Source: Gracilariopsis chorda
Taxonomy: Eukaryota > Rhodophyta > Florideophyceae > Gracilariales > Gracilariaceae
Direction: 5' to 3'
NCBI GenBank assembly: GCA_003194525.1
Contig: NBIV01000039.1
Coordinates: 248,001 to 312,000 of the forward strand
Length of the DNA stretch: 64,000 nt
Of this stretch, positions 11,144 through 22,121 are shown piece after piece (the stretch's first letter is position 1; the number at the start of each line of letters is the position of its first letter). A program made the translations under genes and the position numbers. The notes beneath the pieces are model-generated. The model worked only from the letters and a program-made list of their open reading frames with translations. It was not told the origin of the DNA and did not search any database.

Positions 11144-11825
11144 ATATTCGTGCTTCTCTGCCTCTTCTGCCAGTCACCTCCCGTAACCTCCAAACTCCTT
11201 CTTTTGAAGCCCAGCATGCGATTCCATTTACAGAATGGATTCCATGTGATCCTGAAAGCGACGCGGGCGTACGCGCTCACGAATGTGTTTGATAGCAACT
11301 TCAGGATTTCTCATTATTGCATCACTGTATCCATGATCACGAAGAGCGTTACGGTACTTGACTACCAAATTGTAGACTCGTCCCTGAGCATCTTCAATAA
11401 CCATGTCTATCTTAACGTTTTTGATCATCTTGTCCCAATGATCCACTCGAATCTTGCTTTTAGCTATCTTCGACTTCTCTTGGAGACATTATTCAATCAT
11501 ATTGTCGTTGACTTCCTTAAGAGAAGCTGCATCAATAAACTTTCTTTCAAGCATAGTCTCCAACACAGTTTCGGTTGCACTCATCTTTAGTGACACTGGA
11601 TTGATGTTGAGACCGTCCTTGTTCTTTTCGGCGATCTGTTCTTCATAGCGCTTGCGCTTGCGCATGAATTGCAAAATTGAGGCTACATCGATCTGTTCTA
11701 ACTGCTGGGCCTCGATTCTCACCACAGTAGTCTGCTGCACATGAACTTTGGTTTCCGTGGCCTCGTTCTTTTGCGTCATCGTAAAGTGCAAAGTCACACA
11801 AACCTTCCTGCAAAAAAGTTATAAC
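11144..11825 (-). pseudogene. gag: Degenerate Gag region of element B
   Basis: Broken open frames (11228-11446 and 11489-11797) of charged, helical protein with no recognised motif. Position between the 5' LTR and the protease-like segment marks it as gag. Nothing further can be said from sequence. Confidence 0.45.
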
Positions 11826-12039
11826 TATGTAAATTCGCGGGACTTCGTGCGATTCGTTCGCAAGCGAGCAGCACCCAAAGTCCAATGGATCGATGAGGAG
11901 CTCCTTCTCTCTCCTCTCGTGCCCCCGGCTTTAATAGAGTAGTGTAGATTTCCAACATTCTAATTAGAAGTTTGGAGCACGGGCTCCACGGCGCTCAAGA
12001 TAACGGACAGCAACTAACAGCGAGTTCATGGGCGCCACA
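11826..12039 (-). repeat. 5' LTR of chromovirus B
   Basis: Starts TGTAAATTCG at 11828 and ends GCGCCACA at 12039 (TG...CA termini on the plus strand). It shares long runs with 6897-7084, for example the stretch around GATCGATGAGGAGCTCCTTC. Divergence from its partner is visibly higher than between the LTRs of element C. Confidence 0.75.
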
Positions 12040-13470
12040 AGGTATACAGAACAGCTTTGTGCAACTTATTTATTTGGACAGGAAAAGGCTGTCAGTACTA
12101 AGCAGCAGGGTTGATAAGATTTGTGTAGAATCTAAGCTCTACTTCTCGCGCTGCAACGACTGCTTCTTTCACAGTCTGGATCAGGCTTGGAGTATAGACG
12201 GCGTGGTTTTGTAAACTGACAGGAGCGGAACAGATCCAATGCCAACCATACAGTATAATTCTAGAGCTTTTTCATAGTCTGGTGTAGGCGAGGGAGTTTT
12301 GTTCAAGGTTTCATTAGCTAAAAAGAAGATAGTGTCACTTGGAGACCAGTCGAATTACAATGTGGAAGCGAAAGTAGCAAGTCCAGCTGAGGAGCTGCAT
12401 GCGCCAGGTAATATTGACGAAACGCCAAAAGATAATGATATGATTTATCTTGTGCAAGAATAGGTAATAGACGGAAATATTGATGCATCGTCTCCACATG
12501 TGGATGAATCCGTTGGAATGGAACAGGAAAAAATATTGATATGGACGATGACCGAACTGATAAAGAAAGTGTCCAGTAAGTTTTATTCAATTCAAGTAGC
12601 GGAAGAGACGGCCTTGATGCCTCAAGTTCCATAGAGGAACATAAATCCATAACTTCTGCAGACCAGTATCGTGCATATGGCACACCCTCAGAAGCCTTCT
12701 CAAAGAACATGGTGACTGGTGGTGCCATTACAAAACATTCTAGACTTTGTGAAGTAATTGGTCCTCGTAATCGAAACAGATCTTCAAGATCAACGAGGGT
12801 GATGGAAAGCCACATTGAGAGGAGTGACATGATTGAATTTGCTGTTCGACAGGCTAGGAATCTTATTGCCAGCAACACAACATGTATAAGGGATGGAAGA
12901 GACTACATGGTTGAAAACGACTTGTCTGCTGAAAGTAAAATTAATGATAGATCAAAGAAGCTCCAAGGATGGGCAAGTAGACCTCTGAGGGGCAAGCAGT
13001 ACGGGAAAAGGTATATTGGAATATACAGAGACGATATCAGGGAAATGTTTCAGTGAGGGGCTGATGTTTCAACAAATAAGATTAGACCGTCAGCCATGTT
13101 GGAGAAACTAAAAGAAAAATACCCATGTAGATATAGTCTACCTGGAGAGAATGAAGTCAGGCAAGAAATATCACGATTGTTCTCGACATCAAAAAAGGGA
13201 CATAATCGAAGTGAAAATGCTTCTACTACGTAAATGGGTGTACAAAAAAGGCGTTCACGTATCCCGGATGTTGTAATTGGGATACTTACGTCTTTGTTGC
13301 AGGTAGACCCTTCCATCAAACCGAAGGAGGGTGTCCGTAAGTTGATGGAGGCCCGGACAGATAACGATGTATTACGAGAGACCACTTTACCTTCCGAACA
13401 GCTTCTGAGGTCGAGGACAAGTAGTATGAAGGCTGCGCTTAAGCGAAGGGAAATGTACAACTTGATGTAG
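12040..13470 (+). pseudogene. Decayed DDE-type transposase-like gene, 3' part
   Basis: The first codons after the chromovirus (NSFVQLIYLDRKRL, about 12050-12090) continue the reading left off at 6872. From 12601 one frame runs to 13470 with just two stops (TGA at 13054, TAA at 13231). It contains a basic region, YIGIYRDDIREMF, then KLKEKYPCRYSLPGENEVRQ followed by an ISRLFSTSKKG stretch, and a C-terminal SLKxxxKRRE-like end. This looks like a C-terminal DNA-binding or oligomerisation module. Between 12220 and 12600 the frame is lost. No host function is implied. Confidence 0.55.
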
Positions 13471-13568
13471 CTAGAACTCTACGCAGTAATGTTTCCAGCA
13501 GAAAGTGGTGAACGTTGCGGTTTTTGTCGGGAAGTAGGGTTGAAGCTAAAATGACATCCCTTGACTAC

Positions 13569-13625
13569 ATGAAAATTAAACTATTTTTTATGATACCTGA
13601 TCGTACAAAATAGTTTAATTTTCAT
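13569..13625. repeat. Perfect 19-bp inverted repeat with 19-nt spacer
   Basis: Arms at 13569-13587 and 13607-13625 (ATGAAAATTAAACTATTTT and its exact complement). It lies about 100 bp after the last codon of the transposase-like pseudogene. It could be a transposon end structure, a tiny MITE, or a 3' end-forming hairpin. Confidence 0.75.
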
Positions 13626-13639
13626 TATTTTCAACAGCA

Positions 13640-14892
13640 TTTATGCAATCTCGAAGTTAGACATTTGGGAGACCGAATCCTTGACCCAGGTTGCCCGATT
13701 CGGGATTTTTCACACCAATAGAAAGGTATTGCTCACAGCTCTCGAGCGACGTAAGTTTGGTTACATGAAACGAAATAGCGGAATTGGAGTTTCTGAAAGT
13801 ACCGTAATATAATTAGGACTTTGACCCACATTACTCGTCGATGGTGTCTTAATGGTTGTGAGCGTGGGAGTGGAGCTCAGGGTATGAACGAACGTGTGTT
13901 TACCATTATTTCGCAATTGGAGACAAGGGCACGAGTGCAATAATTTACCAAGGATAGGTGCCCCCGTTTAAGTGAGCATAGGAGAGGCGGGCGGCCGTTG
14001 GCGGATGACAGCAGGTGCTGTCAACTTGGTTCAGCTCGAATCTGGGAACGAGGCTATGGTATTCTGTTATAAGAATTGAGCCTCTTCGTAGTCTCACTGA
14101 CTCCGCGATGCGCCGAAAGGACTTCGCGGACCCCTCTGTCTCACCATGTATTCCAAAGCCTATGGGGACGAAGTCAGTGCTGTTTCTTTCACACAGACGT
14201 GCATTCTTCGACCGTTTTTGAGCTTCAGCGCGCGTTGCAGCACCAGTTCCACTTTTCCATGCTGCAATAGTATGCGAAGTTTTTATTTTGTGCACTCAGT
14301 ATCGTGACATCTATACGTACCTGCCGTTCTGAACAGGAAATAACATCGATGAGAATATCTTAACACATATTCTCATTTTGCGGTAAATGAGTTTTTGAGG
14401 AAAAAGAGCATTCTGTATGTGCTTGCATACAGAGTGGCGGCCGTTTGAGGGAGTGTCGAAGCGCTTTGTATGATCTTGTCGATCCCAACCCAACTGGACA
14501 GTCTAAGGCATGGTAACTTACATCGTCCATCTTTGGCACGGTTGTGTAACTTGTATTTGCACAAGCCGGGCGAGGCTCCAAGGGTACTGATCCTGAGGAG
14601 AACGCCCACAAAGGCGCAAGTCTATCATTGGGAGGATCCAAGAAATCACAGTTTCATAGTTTTCCCAGACCTCAGCAGTAGTGACATTCCCTTGCTTACA
14701 ATCTACACAGCTTAAAATTTACACGTAGATGGAAGGTTTCTTTTCATGTGCCCTTTTTAGTATTCATAACACGAACAACTGCAACGTTCCGGCCACCATT
14801 CTGCTTAGATACTCAACTGTTTCGGTTTGTCGAGAATGACATTCTACATAACACTGACGTCTTTTGCAAAATAAATTCGCATTAAACAAAAT
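13640..14892. other. Unassigned interval with a dispersed-repeat fragment
   Basis: No gene supported. A piece around 14629-14660 encodes HWEDPRNHSFIV on the plus strand and matches a minus-strand copy at about 27385-27425 (YWEDPRNHSFTV), so both are fragments of one dispersed element. The rest shows only short random frames. Confidence 0.5.
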
Positions 14893-15314
14893 ATGCAGCG
14901 CTCCCGTATTACAATTGCAAATCTCGTGGCATCCGCACCATCTCGAAAACTTCACTCCCCCAATTCCAACCACACAGACCAAGAAGAAGATTCGTGTAAC
15001 AACGCAGAAGAGTCAGGTCATGGAAGAAAATATAAGGCACAGAACTACAGCGTTGAAGACGAACAGAAAGTGCTGGATATTGTAGAAGAAGTGGTACCAA
15101 TTGGTCAGAACGGATGGGCCGAAGTGAAAGTAGCATATGATGAAAACGCAAAGTGGAATGACAAACCTTGTAGAACTGTGTCAAGTCTGAAGAAGTAGTA
15201 TGATAATTTAATTTAGACAGCAAAACTTACTGGCGATCCAACATGTCCGTTATCAGTGCGTAGAGTCAAACTAGTTCAAACTGAAATTCTCGCGAAGATC
15301 GATGCTACGATTTA
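14893..15314 (+). pseudogene. SANT/Myb-like DNA-binding protein pseudogene, 5' part
   Basis: From ATG 14893 the protein has a polar N-terminus and then NYSVEDEQKVLDIVEEVVP, GWAEVKVAYDENA, RTVSSLKK, and after two in-frame TAG codons (15196, 15214) TAKLTGDPTCPLSVRRVK. The W-containing three-helix arrangement and the TGDPTCP signature are known from SANT/Myb-like proteins of fungi and oomycetes, many linked to transposons. Both TAGs fall where Lys is expected (AAG to TAG). The frame is cut after 15314 by element C and resumes at 25234. Confidence 0.6.
15310..15314. repeat. Target-site duplication ATTTA, left copy
   Basis: ATTTA directly abuts the LTR terminus TGTGGTGCAA and is repeated at 25229-25233 after the terminus TTGCACTACA. 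Five bp is the length expected for Ty3/gypsy integrases. Confidence 0.9.
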
Positions 15315-16141
15315 TGTGGTGCAATGCCCCAAAGGGGAAAAACACCGAAAGAAGTTCGGGATCTTCCTCTCACGAGGTGAACCCAGTTGGGTAGAGCCCT
15401 CCCAGAGGTGTCACGGCGAAGCCGGTTTGTAAGACCAGGGACACCTGTCGCGACTCGCGCAGGGAGGTGAAGGCGAAGAATCGGTATCTGCGTGGGCGGG
15501 GTGTGATCCTCAGTAGGGGTATGTTTCCACGTAAGTGGGGGTGTGTGAGCGTATGCGCACACGAGGGCCGCGGATAGCGGGAGGTGCTACCCTAAAAAGG
15601 GGAAGAAGGAAGGGCGAAGAGGAGGAAGAGAGGACGAAGTGAGTCGCGAGAGCGACGAACAGATAGGGCAATGCCGGTGGACAGGACTCCCTATACAGGG
15701 CGAAACACCAATATGATTGGAACAATTATATTCCCAAGGATGGGCTTCTTTAGAAGTGCAAGGGGGTTAGATGTCCCGTGGTTCACGGCGTTTCCCTCCA
15801 AGGAGGAGTAGAGCACGCGCGCAAGCGGCAACAACTAGAGCCAATTCCCCAGGTTGGGGTCCCTTGTTGGAGAAGGTTTACTGGTGCGACGGCAGTGCGC
15901 CGTCGCACTAAGTACTAACTTCCCAGAAATGGGTGTGAAAATAATAAATAATATTAACTAAAATACTCCACATTTCGTGGCAACATCCACTACTGTGGCC
16001 AACCGCCAATTGACCCAAAACCGTGTCACACGTGTCCATATACACCATAGTGGGGCGTAGTTCATATACAAACTACACAACCGATAATATCGGGAAAGCG
16101 TTCAACTACCTAGAATCCCTCCCTGAGGGCGTTGCACTACA
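15315..16141 (-). repeat. 3' LTR of element C
   Basis: 827 bp, TGTGGTGCAA...TTGCACTACA, with imperfect inverted termini. Same length as the 24402-25228 copy. It contains many GC-stemmed hairpins and one long dyad with 9-bp arms (GCGACGGC...GCCGTCGC type). Confidence 0.95.
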
Positions 16142-16153
16142 TATCCCCCCCTA
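16142..16153 (-). other. Polypurine tract of element C
   Basis: On the minus strand TTAGGGGGGGATA lies immediately upstream of the 3' LTR: the classical position and composition of the plus-strand primer for reverse transcription. Confidence 0.8.
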
Positions 16154-16396
16154 AGACGGGAAAACGACCGCGGACGCGGAGGGTTCCCAGACAAAAATGG
16201 GTGATAAAAGCGCGTACGCCGTCTCCGGTTCTTCTTTCCTGGCATAGCCGGCTATTGTAGTATAGTGTTGTGGGGAGCTAGCTGCTCCCTTGAATAAACT
16301 TTCCCGTTTTGAACGGTGATTCTCGTTTGAGTTCCCCGTCTTCGACGGACCTTGCCTTGTTATCCTTTCCTATCGCCCTCCGTTCGCGCGGCAACG

Positions 16397-17350
16397 TTAC
16401 CCAGCTCTGGCATTTACCAGCGTGGCTGGAGCTGCAGTTCCCGTTTGACGGTGGTATCGCACGACCTGCGACCGTGGGAGGTGTTCGATTGGCTCCCACG
16501 TATCCCCACTGGGGTCATACCCGTACCAGCGGACGCGGTATTGTAGAATACCATCCTGGTCCCAGGTGTGTCCGACAAGTCGGTCTACTACGAACTCTCG
16601 TTCGTAGACCTGCCGGCCGTGCCGGGTGGTGGTTGTATTCCCTTGCGGGGGCTGCCCGCTGTGCGGTATAATGTCCCTTAGCAGGGTGGTTGGCGATAAC
16701 TCCGGCGTTGCCGTGCGCTGTGATAGCGGCCGCTGCTCATGCGGGAAGATATCCCTCAAGAGGGTGTGTGGTGCCACGGTTATCACCGGCAAGTCATTCC
16801 CCATTGGGGCAGGTTCATTTCCGCTTTCGGGGTATTGTGGGCGAACCGCCAGTCGGCGGGGGACTTGGGCTCCGCCTTCGCGGTTGAGCTCACGAACCGC
16901 GAGTTTGCGGGAAGATGACCGCTCCTGCGGAATTGGCATTTCCACAATCCCCTGGGGGGTCCCGTGCGACACGGTGATTGGGTGGCAAACCGCCTCCCTG
17001 CCAGGCGCCCGAGCGCTCTGCACCATACGTTCCGGCGATGCCGTGGTGTCCCCGGCTACTGAAGCGTTGCATGGGGCTAACTCCGGTACACCGGTATTTT
17101 GGTCAAAATTCCCCTTTGGGGGGTGCCGGGCAGGTGCAGATGACACCCTTTTCAGGGGCTTGGCCGCTAAGTGCGGTGCACCGTCTCCACGCTGAGGAGC
17201 AGCGTCCGGTATGACCGGTTTCGAGTGTGCGATGGCGTGCGCTTTTTCCGAGTTCCTCGGGTCTTCCCCGCAGCGTTGCGGGAGGTGGCGCAAACTATTC
17301 CCCGGAACGGGGCCTTCAATTCCGTCGACGACGGGAGGCGTTTCCGGCAC
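16397..17350 (-). pseudogene. pol: Chromodomain and proline-rich linker at the end of element C pol
   Basis: Frame of about 318 residues, open upstream to about 17635, so it can be reached from the integrase frame by one frame change between 17572 and 17635. The first 240 residues are a low-complexity linker rich in Pro, Ala, Arg and Ser. The C-terminus is a clear chromodomain: VYEREFVVDRLVGHTW, LQYRVRWYGYD, then DTWEPIEHLP (about 16430-16615). The aromatic cage residues (Y/F near the start, W of RWYGY, W of TWEP) are all present. Chromodomains of this kind steer integration toward methylated-histone chromatin. The linker is unusually long; its sequence may owe more to the hairpin tiling than to protein constraint. 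Confidence 0.8.
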
Positions 17351-17571
17351 TTGCGGGCCAGGGTCTGAACCTTCGGCTGCGGCTTGGCTGCCTTTTTCCC
17401 CAGGAGGGGTGTGGGGATTTCCCAGCCGCGCTGGTGTATCTGGGCGCCTCTTCTCCGCAGGGCGCTGGTCTGATCGACCTGATTGTACCGCTTCCGCGGG
17501 GACTTCCGCAAACGGCGGCTTTGAGGCATCGCCCTGCTGAGGGGATTGAGGGCAATCGTCACCATACTCCC

Positions 17572-19707
17572 TTATTGGGGATCCTTCCCTGACAGGGGTG
17601 TGCGGTAGTTGCGCTTCAACTTCCCGTGTAGCACGTTATATTTTCCGCGTTTGTGGCGATGCCTCCAGGGATGGATCGGGCGATTGCATTTCTGCTGCTG
17701 CGGTATTGGAGGGAGGCTTCTCGTTTTCCCGTGCAAACGGTGTATTTGCCGCTTTTGCGGGGCCTGCGCGTCTGGTTCCTGTTGCACAGCACTGCCCGGG
17801 AACGGGGGATTAGTGTCGCGTGACATAATCCGTGCTCCACGTTCAGTGTTCCGTATGTTACGGTGGGTTTCCCGTTGCGACGGCGATATCGTTCCTCGAA
17901 AACGAGTGTTCTCCTCCCCCTCCTTAGACGGAGCGGCGGGATAAGGGATAACATTCCCCGCCTGGCGGGTATAAATGCGCGCCAGTGTAGCAGAAGTGGT
18001 AGGGGCGGGCGCTGAGAGGCCCGAATTACCCGGCTGAGCCGGTGAGTCCGACAGAGTCGGTAGGTCTGAGAGTCCCCGGCTGGGGTGTGGTAGTACCGTA
18101 GACCTAGTACTCCCGGATGATTCCGGTGTTGCAGAGTCCGTAGAAACAGGGTTGCGTGGATCCAGGACTACCTCTGACGAGGGAGGAGGGGCAATGACAA
18201 CACGATCACGGGAAATCCGTTCGTGCGTGTCGCCCATCTCTACCACGACAGAGTCGGTGTTAACAGAGATGACCTTGAAGGGTCCCTCCGCCACAGGCCA
18301 GAGTTTGTGACGCTTCTCCCGTTCCGGGTTGTAGTATTTCTTCCTGATGAAGACGTAGTTATTTGCCCAAATCGGGGGGGTTTTTCCGCGCAAGCGAGCG
18401 TCAAAATCCCGCTTGTAAGCGCCTTGGGCCCGTGCCATAGACTTCCGCGCAGCGGGGACCAGCCTGGAAAGCCATTGCTTCCATTGCTGCCAGTAGATAC
18501 CCACAGATGGGAAATTGTCCAAGGTAGCTTGGCGTTCCAGCGCCACAGGCGGGGGTGTTCTAGATAGAACCAACTCGAATGGCAAAACTCCGGTAGTCCG
18601 GTGTACCTGCGTATTGTACGCGTAGGTTACCGCATCAGCGTACATGTCCCAGTTCTTTGGGTGGTCTGCGACGTAGGAACGTAACGCCACGAGTAACGTC
18701 CGGTTAAACCGTTCAACTTGCCCATTACACTGGGGGTGGTAGGTAGTCGTGAACAAGTTCTTGACATCCAGGATGCGACAAACATCCTGGAAGAACTTGC
18801 TCACGAACTGTTTCCCGTTATCGGAGAGCACCTCCACAGGGGGACCGTAGACAAAAATCCAGTGCGTCACCAGAGCCTGGGCCACCGTGAGAGCGGTTAT
18901 CCTCCGAAGAGGGACAGTCCGTACCAGCTTAGAAACGCGGTCGGTAATGACAAGTAGAAACTTGTTTCCACGTTTAGTGGTGAGTAGTGGTCCGAGAATA
19001 TCGATCGCGATAAACTCGAATGGCGCCCTTGTGGGGAATATTTTCATCTTCTTCGCATTTTTGCGGAGCGTGACGCGATTGTTCGCGCATTCGCTACAAA
19101 ACTGCACGGTTGCGTAGCAATCCACGGCCATGGCGGGCCAATAGAAATCCCTTCGCAGGGTTAGGTAGAGTTTCCTCCCACCTGGGTGACCTCCGATGGG
19201 GGCGTAGTGTGATAGATGTAACACCCGCGATTGCAGGGAATGTGGTACCACAATCTGTGGGCAGGCTTCGACCTTCCTTACGAGGTAGCCTTTGTCGTTT
19301 ACCCCGAAAGGGAGATCTTCACCACCGTTGATACGGGCACGAATCCTCGTACAGAATGGGTCGCCGAATTGTTCCCGGATCATTTCTTCCGGTGATACCG
19401 GTACAAAGTTTCCCGGTAACGGGTTCTCAGATTCATCTCGCGATGCAAGTAGTTCGTCAAAATCAGCATCCTCGTTCCCGTTTTCTGGCCCAGCCTCGAC
19501 GGCACATTCCGGATCATCCGGGTCTATGGCCATGAAACATGGGACTTCATCATCCTTCGTTGGTAGTGCTTCCCCACTTGTGGGTGACCGCGACAAGGAG
19601 TCGGCTTGGGTGTTCTGCGCGCCCTTTTCATAAATGACTTGAAAGTCATATTCCGCGAGGCGGAGTCTCCAGCGCATGAGGCGTCCCGACGGGTCGGAGA
19701 TATTCAT
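17572..19707 (-). pseudogene. pol: RNase H end and integrase of element C
   Basis: 711-residue segment in the same frame as RT, following an in-frame TGA at 19708. It starts with the RNase H tail (RWRLRLAEYDFQVIYEKG, then NTQADSLSRSP). The integrase zinc finger reads HLSHYAPIGGHPGG ... FCSECANN (HHCC). The core reads FIAIDILGPLLT (Asp), VEVLSDNGKQFVSKFF (Asp) and HPQCNGQVERFNRTL (Glu), a complete D,D-35-E. A GPY-like region (YVFIRKKYY ... KLWPVAEGPFKVI) follows, then a long polar tail ending at TAA 17572. Because the catalytic triad is intact, damage to this copy is limited to the stops. Confidence 0.9.
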
Positions 19708-19995
19708 TCACCACCTCAATGAAGAATGATCCGTGTACACGGTGAAGTGAATTCCCATAAGGTAGGGGCGCAGAGTGGTCATCGCCCATACGACGGCGAG
19801 GCACTCTTTCTCCGATACGGAGTAGTTCCGCTCATGAACATTGAGCGAGAGCGACCAATAACCAATTGGATGTCGTTCCCCCTCGGGGGTGGTTTGAAAA
19901 AGAGCACACCCGACTTGGTAGTCGCTCGAGTCCGTATCTACGGAGTATGGCAACCCAAGTTTTGGGAGATGTAGGATTGGTGCTGATGTGACAGA
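19708..19995 (-). pseudogene. pol: RNase H segment between two in-frame stops, element C
   Basis: In frame with RT and integrase, bounded by TAG at 19996 and TGA at 19708. It contains YSVDTDSSDYQVGCALF, CLAVVWAMTTLRPYL and FTVYTDHSSLRW, the RNase H core motifs (DTDSS, E of SEKECLAV, TDH). The TGA replaces a codon that is Leu in related elements, so a single substitution explains it. Confidence 0.85.
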
Positions 19996-22104
19996 CTACT
20001 TGAAGGAGTTAAAAGCTTCCGATTGCTCGGGCGTAAATGTTCCCAGTTTTGGGGGGTTCCACTTTCGCAACAACGCGTTCAGGGGCGCCGCCGTATCCGA
20101 AAAGTTCGGGATAAACCTTCGATAGACGTTGACCAGCCCCAAAAAGGAACGCAGTTCCGTTTGAGTACGGGGTTCTTTCGCCTCAACAAGGGATTTGACT
20201 CGAGCTTTCTCGATCGCTAACCATCCAGGACGGATAATGTGACCCAGATACTTCACAGTACCCGTGAAAAACTCGCATTTCCTCAACTTGAGGGTAATTC
20301 CCGCATCGCGGAGTACGGTCAGCACGTCTCGGACGTGAGTGAGATGGTCGTCCAACGAGTTGGAGAAGATGATAATATCATCAAGGTAGACCAGACAACT
20401 CCGCCACTTAAAGCGGTTGAGTAGAATATCTACTGCACGCTGAAAGGTGACGGGGGCGTTGGTTAACCCGAATAGCATCCGCTTGAAGCGGTACGTTCCT
20501 GCGTGGCAAGTGAATGCGGTTTTGTCGCGATCCTCCTGTCTGACAGGTACTTGCCAGTATCCCCAATTGGCATCGAGGGCCGTGAACACGGTGGCGTCTC
20601 CAAGGGAGTCAATACACTCGTCCATACGAGGGATAGGGTATGTATCCCCAACGGTCACGGCATTGAGCCGGCGGTAGTCGACACAGAACCTCCAGGTTCC
20701 GTCGGCCTTTAAAGCCAGTACAACTGGGGATGCCCAGGGTGAATGAGCGGGCTCAATCACACCTGCGCGGAGCATCTTGTCCACTTGGGACTGCTCCTCT
20801 TCCAGAGCTTTCGGACCTGCCCTGTAAGGGGGTTGTGCAACCGGTCGCGCACCGGGGATTAATTCGATCCGGTGTTCCGTTGCATTAATCTCGCCAAGCG
20901 AGCCATCCCACATTGTGGTGAATTCCCGTAACATAGTACGGAGTTTGTCACGGTGCGACTCTGGCACGTGGCTGAAGTCCAGCGCTTCAAGTGCTTTTTC
21001 CGGATCAATCCGGTCGTTGCTCGATGGAGCATTGTCCTGTGGAACCGGTGTGGTTCGCATTTCCGAGTTACTCGGTATGTTCGACGCTGAAGTAGCGGTT
21101 TCCTCCCCCTCCTTAGACTTGACGTCTTCGGACGGCGGGGCGAACTCCTCAGAAGAGGTGGTAACTCCGAGTACATCGGCGGCTGTCATCTTCGTTGGCG
21201 GCATTCCCATAGGATGGGGGGTTACACTCCCAATTACTTGGTGTTTTACCAGATACTGGGGGTGTTTGCCAAGGTTGGCAACCAATATCCGGAAAGGAAC
21301 ATCCGGGGAAATGGAGACAATTCCATTAGCCAGCGCTAGCTGGGATTTCTCGTACAACGAGGCGAGGGGTTGTATAACCCGAAGACCGTGTTGACGGGAA
21401 TTTACCTGCACCCAGACTTGGGACTCAGCCGGTATAGAAACCGAGGCAGCGACGCGGAGCTTGGTGGACTCGCGGGACGTGGGCGGTGGTTCCTGCGCAG
21501 CAGGGAGCGGAACTTGTTTCCGAGAGGACCGCTTTAGCGGGCGGCGAACAATCGGAACCGACGATCCGTCGTCAAGTTCTACACGCCTGAGGCGGGGCCT
21601 GATTGCGTCGACAAATCTGTCGCAGTAATCACATCCCAGTATCACTGGTGCTGCCAATGAACGGCAAACGATGAAGTCCAACTTCACCACGGAGGTACCA
21701 AGTCTCACGACGAGGTCCACTGTGCCCACCGTTTGTAACGGATTGTTGTTCGCATCCGAAAGGTCGGGGACCGCGTCAGAGCGGATACGAGACCACACAA
21801 GCGGGGGTAACAATGATTCCACAACAAAGTTGGGGCCTGCACCTGTATCCAGGACGGTGAGAAACCTCACCATAAACTGGGGATCAAGGCCAAGGTTGGC
21901 ATAGACCTTATAATTGCGCTTGGCCAAGACCAAGACTCTACCGGGAATCCGGGGATTTTTACTCCGTATCCACGGGCGACGCAACACACCGAGGTGCGCA
22001 GAGTCCGCGTCAGCGGTGTCTTTCCTCGAGAGGACTCTCACCGGGGAGCGAGGCAAGGACGCCTCGGGCGCCAACAGCCTCTTTCTTGAGGACGCCTCTC
22101 CCAA
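19996..22104 (-). pseudogene. pol: Protease and reverse transcriptase of element C
   Basis: 702-residue segment. Retropepsin motif FLTVLDTGAGPNFVV near residue 85 and FIVCRSLAAPVILGCDYC downstream. RT: FCVDYRRLNAVTVGD, FTALDANWGYWQVPV, MLFGLTNAPVTFQRAVD, catalytic LVYLDDIIIFSNS, KCEFFTGTVKYLGHII. Both catalytic Asp are present. There is no ATG at the start and the frame is open upstream past 22122, so translation would come by a -1 shift from the nucleocapsid frame; the sequence GGAAAAC just before that frame's TAA (minus strand, about 22124-22130) is a possible slip site. Ends at TAG 19996. Confidence 0.9.
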
Positions 22105-22121
22105 AGGGGAGACTCCCTCAG

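Larger units (their letters stand above)
6873..12039 (-). mobile_element. Decayed chromovirus B (Ty3/gypsy) with short LTRs
   Basis: Flanked by direct repeats of about 210 bp and carrying, on the minus strand, gag, protease, RT, RNase H, integrase and a C-terminal chromodomain-like segment, all broken by stops and frameshifts. The heptamer AGGTATA occurs at 6866-6872 and again at 12040-12046, as expected of a target duplication (exact length uncertain, about 5-7 bp). It sits inside the transposase pseudogene, whose reading frame resumes at the right flank. The style of RT and chromodomain resembles elements common in oomycetes and algae. Confidence 0.8.

Noticed and set aside
16626-17195. Plus-strand frame of 189 codons in element C
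   Set aside because: Shadow of the linker-chromodomain coding strand, created by the GC-rich hairpins.
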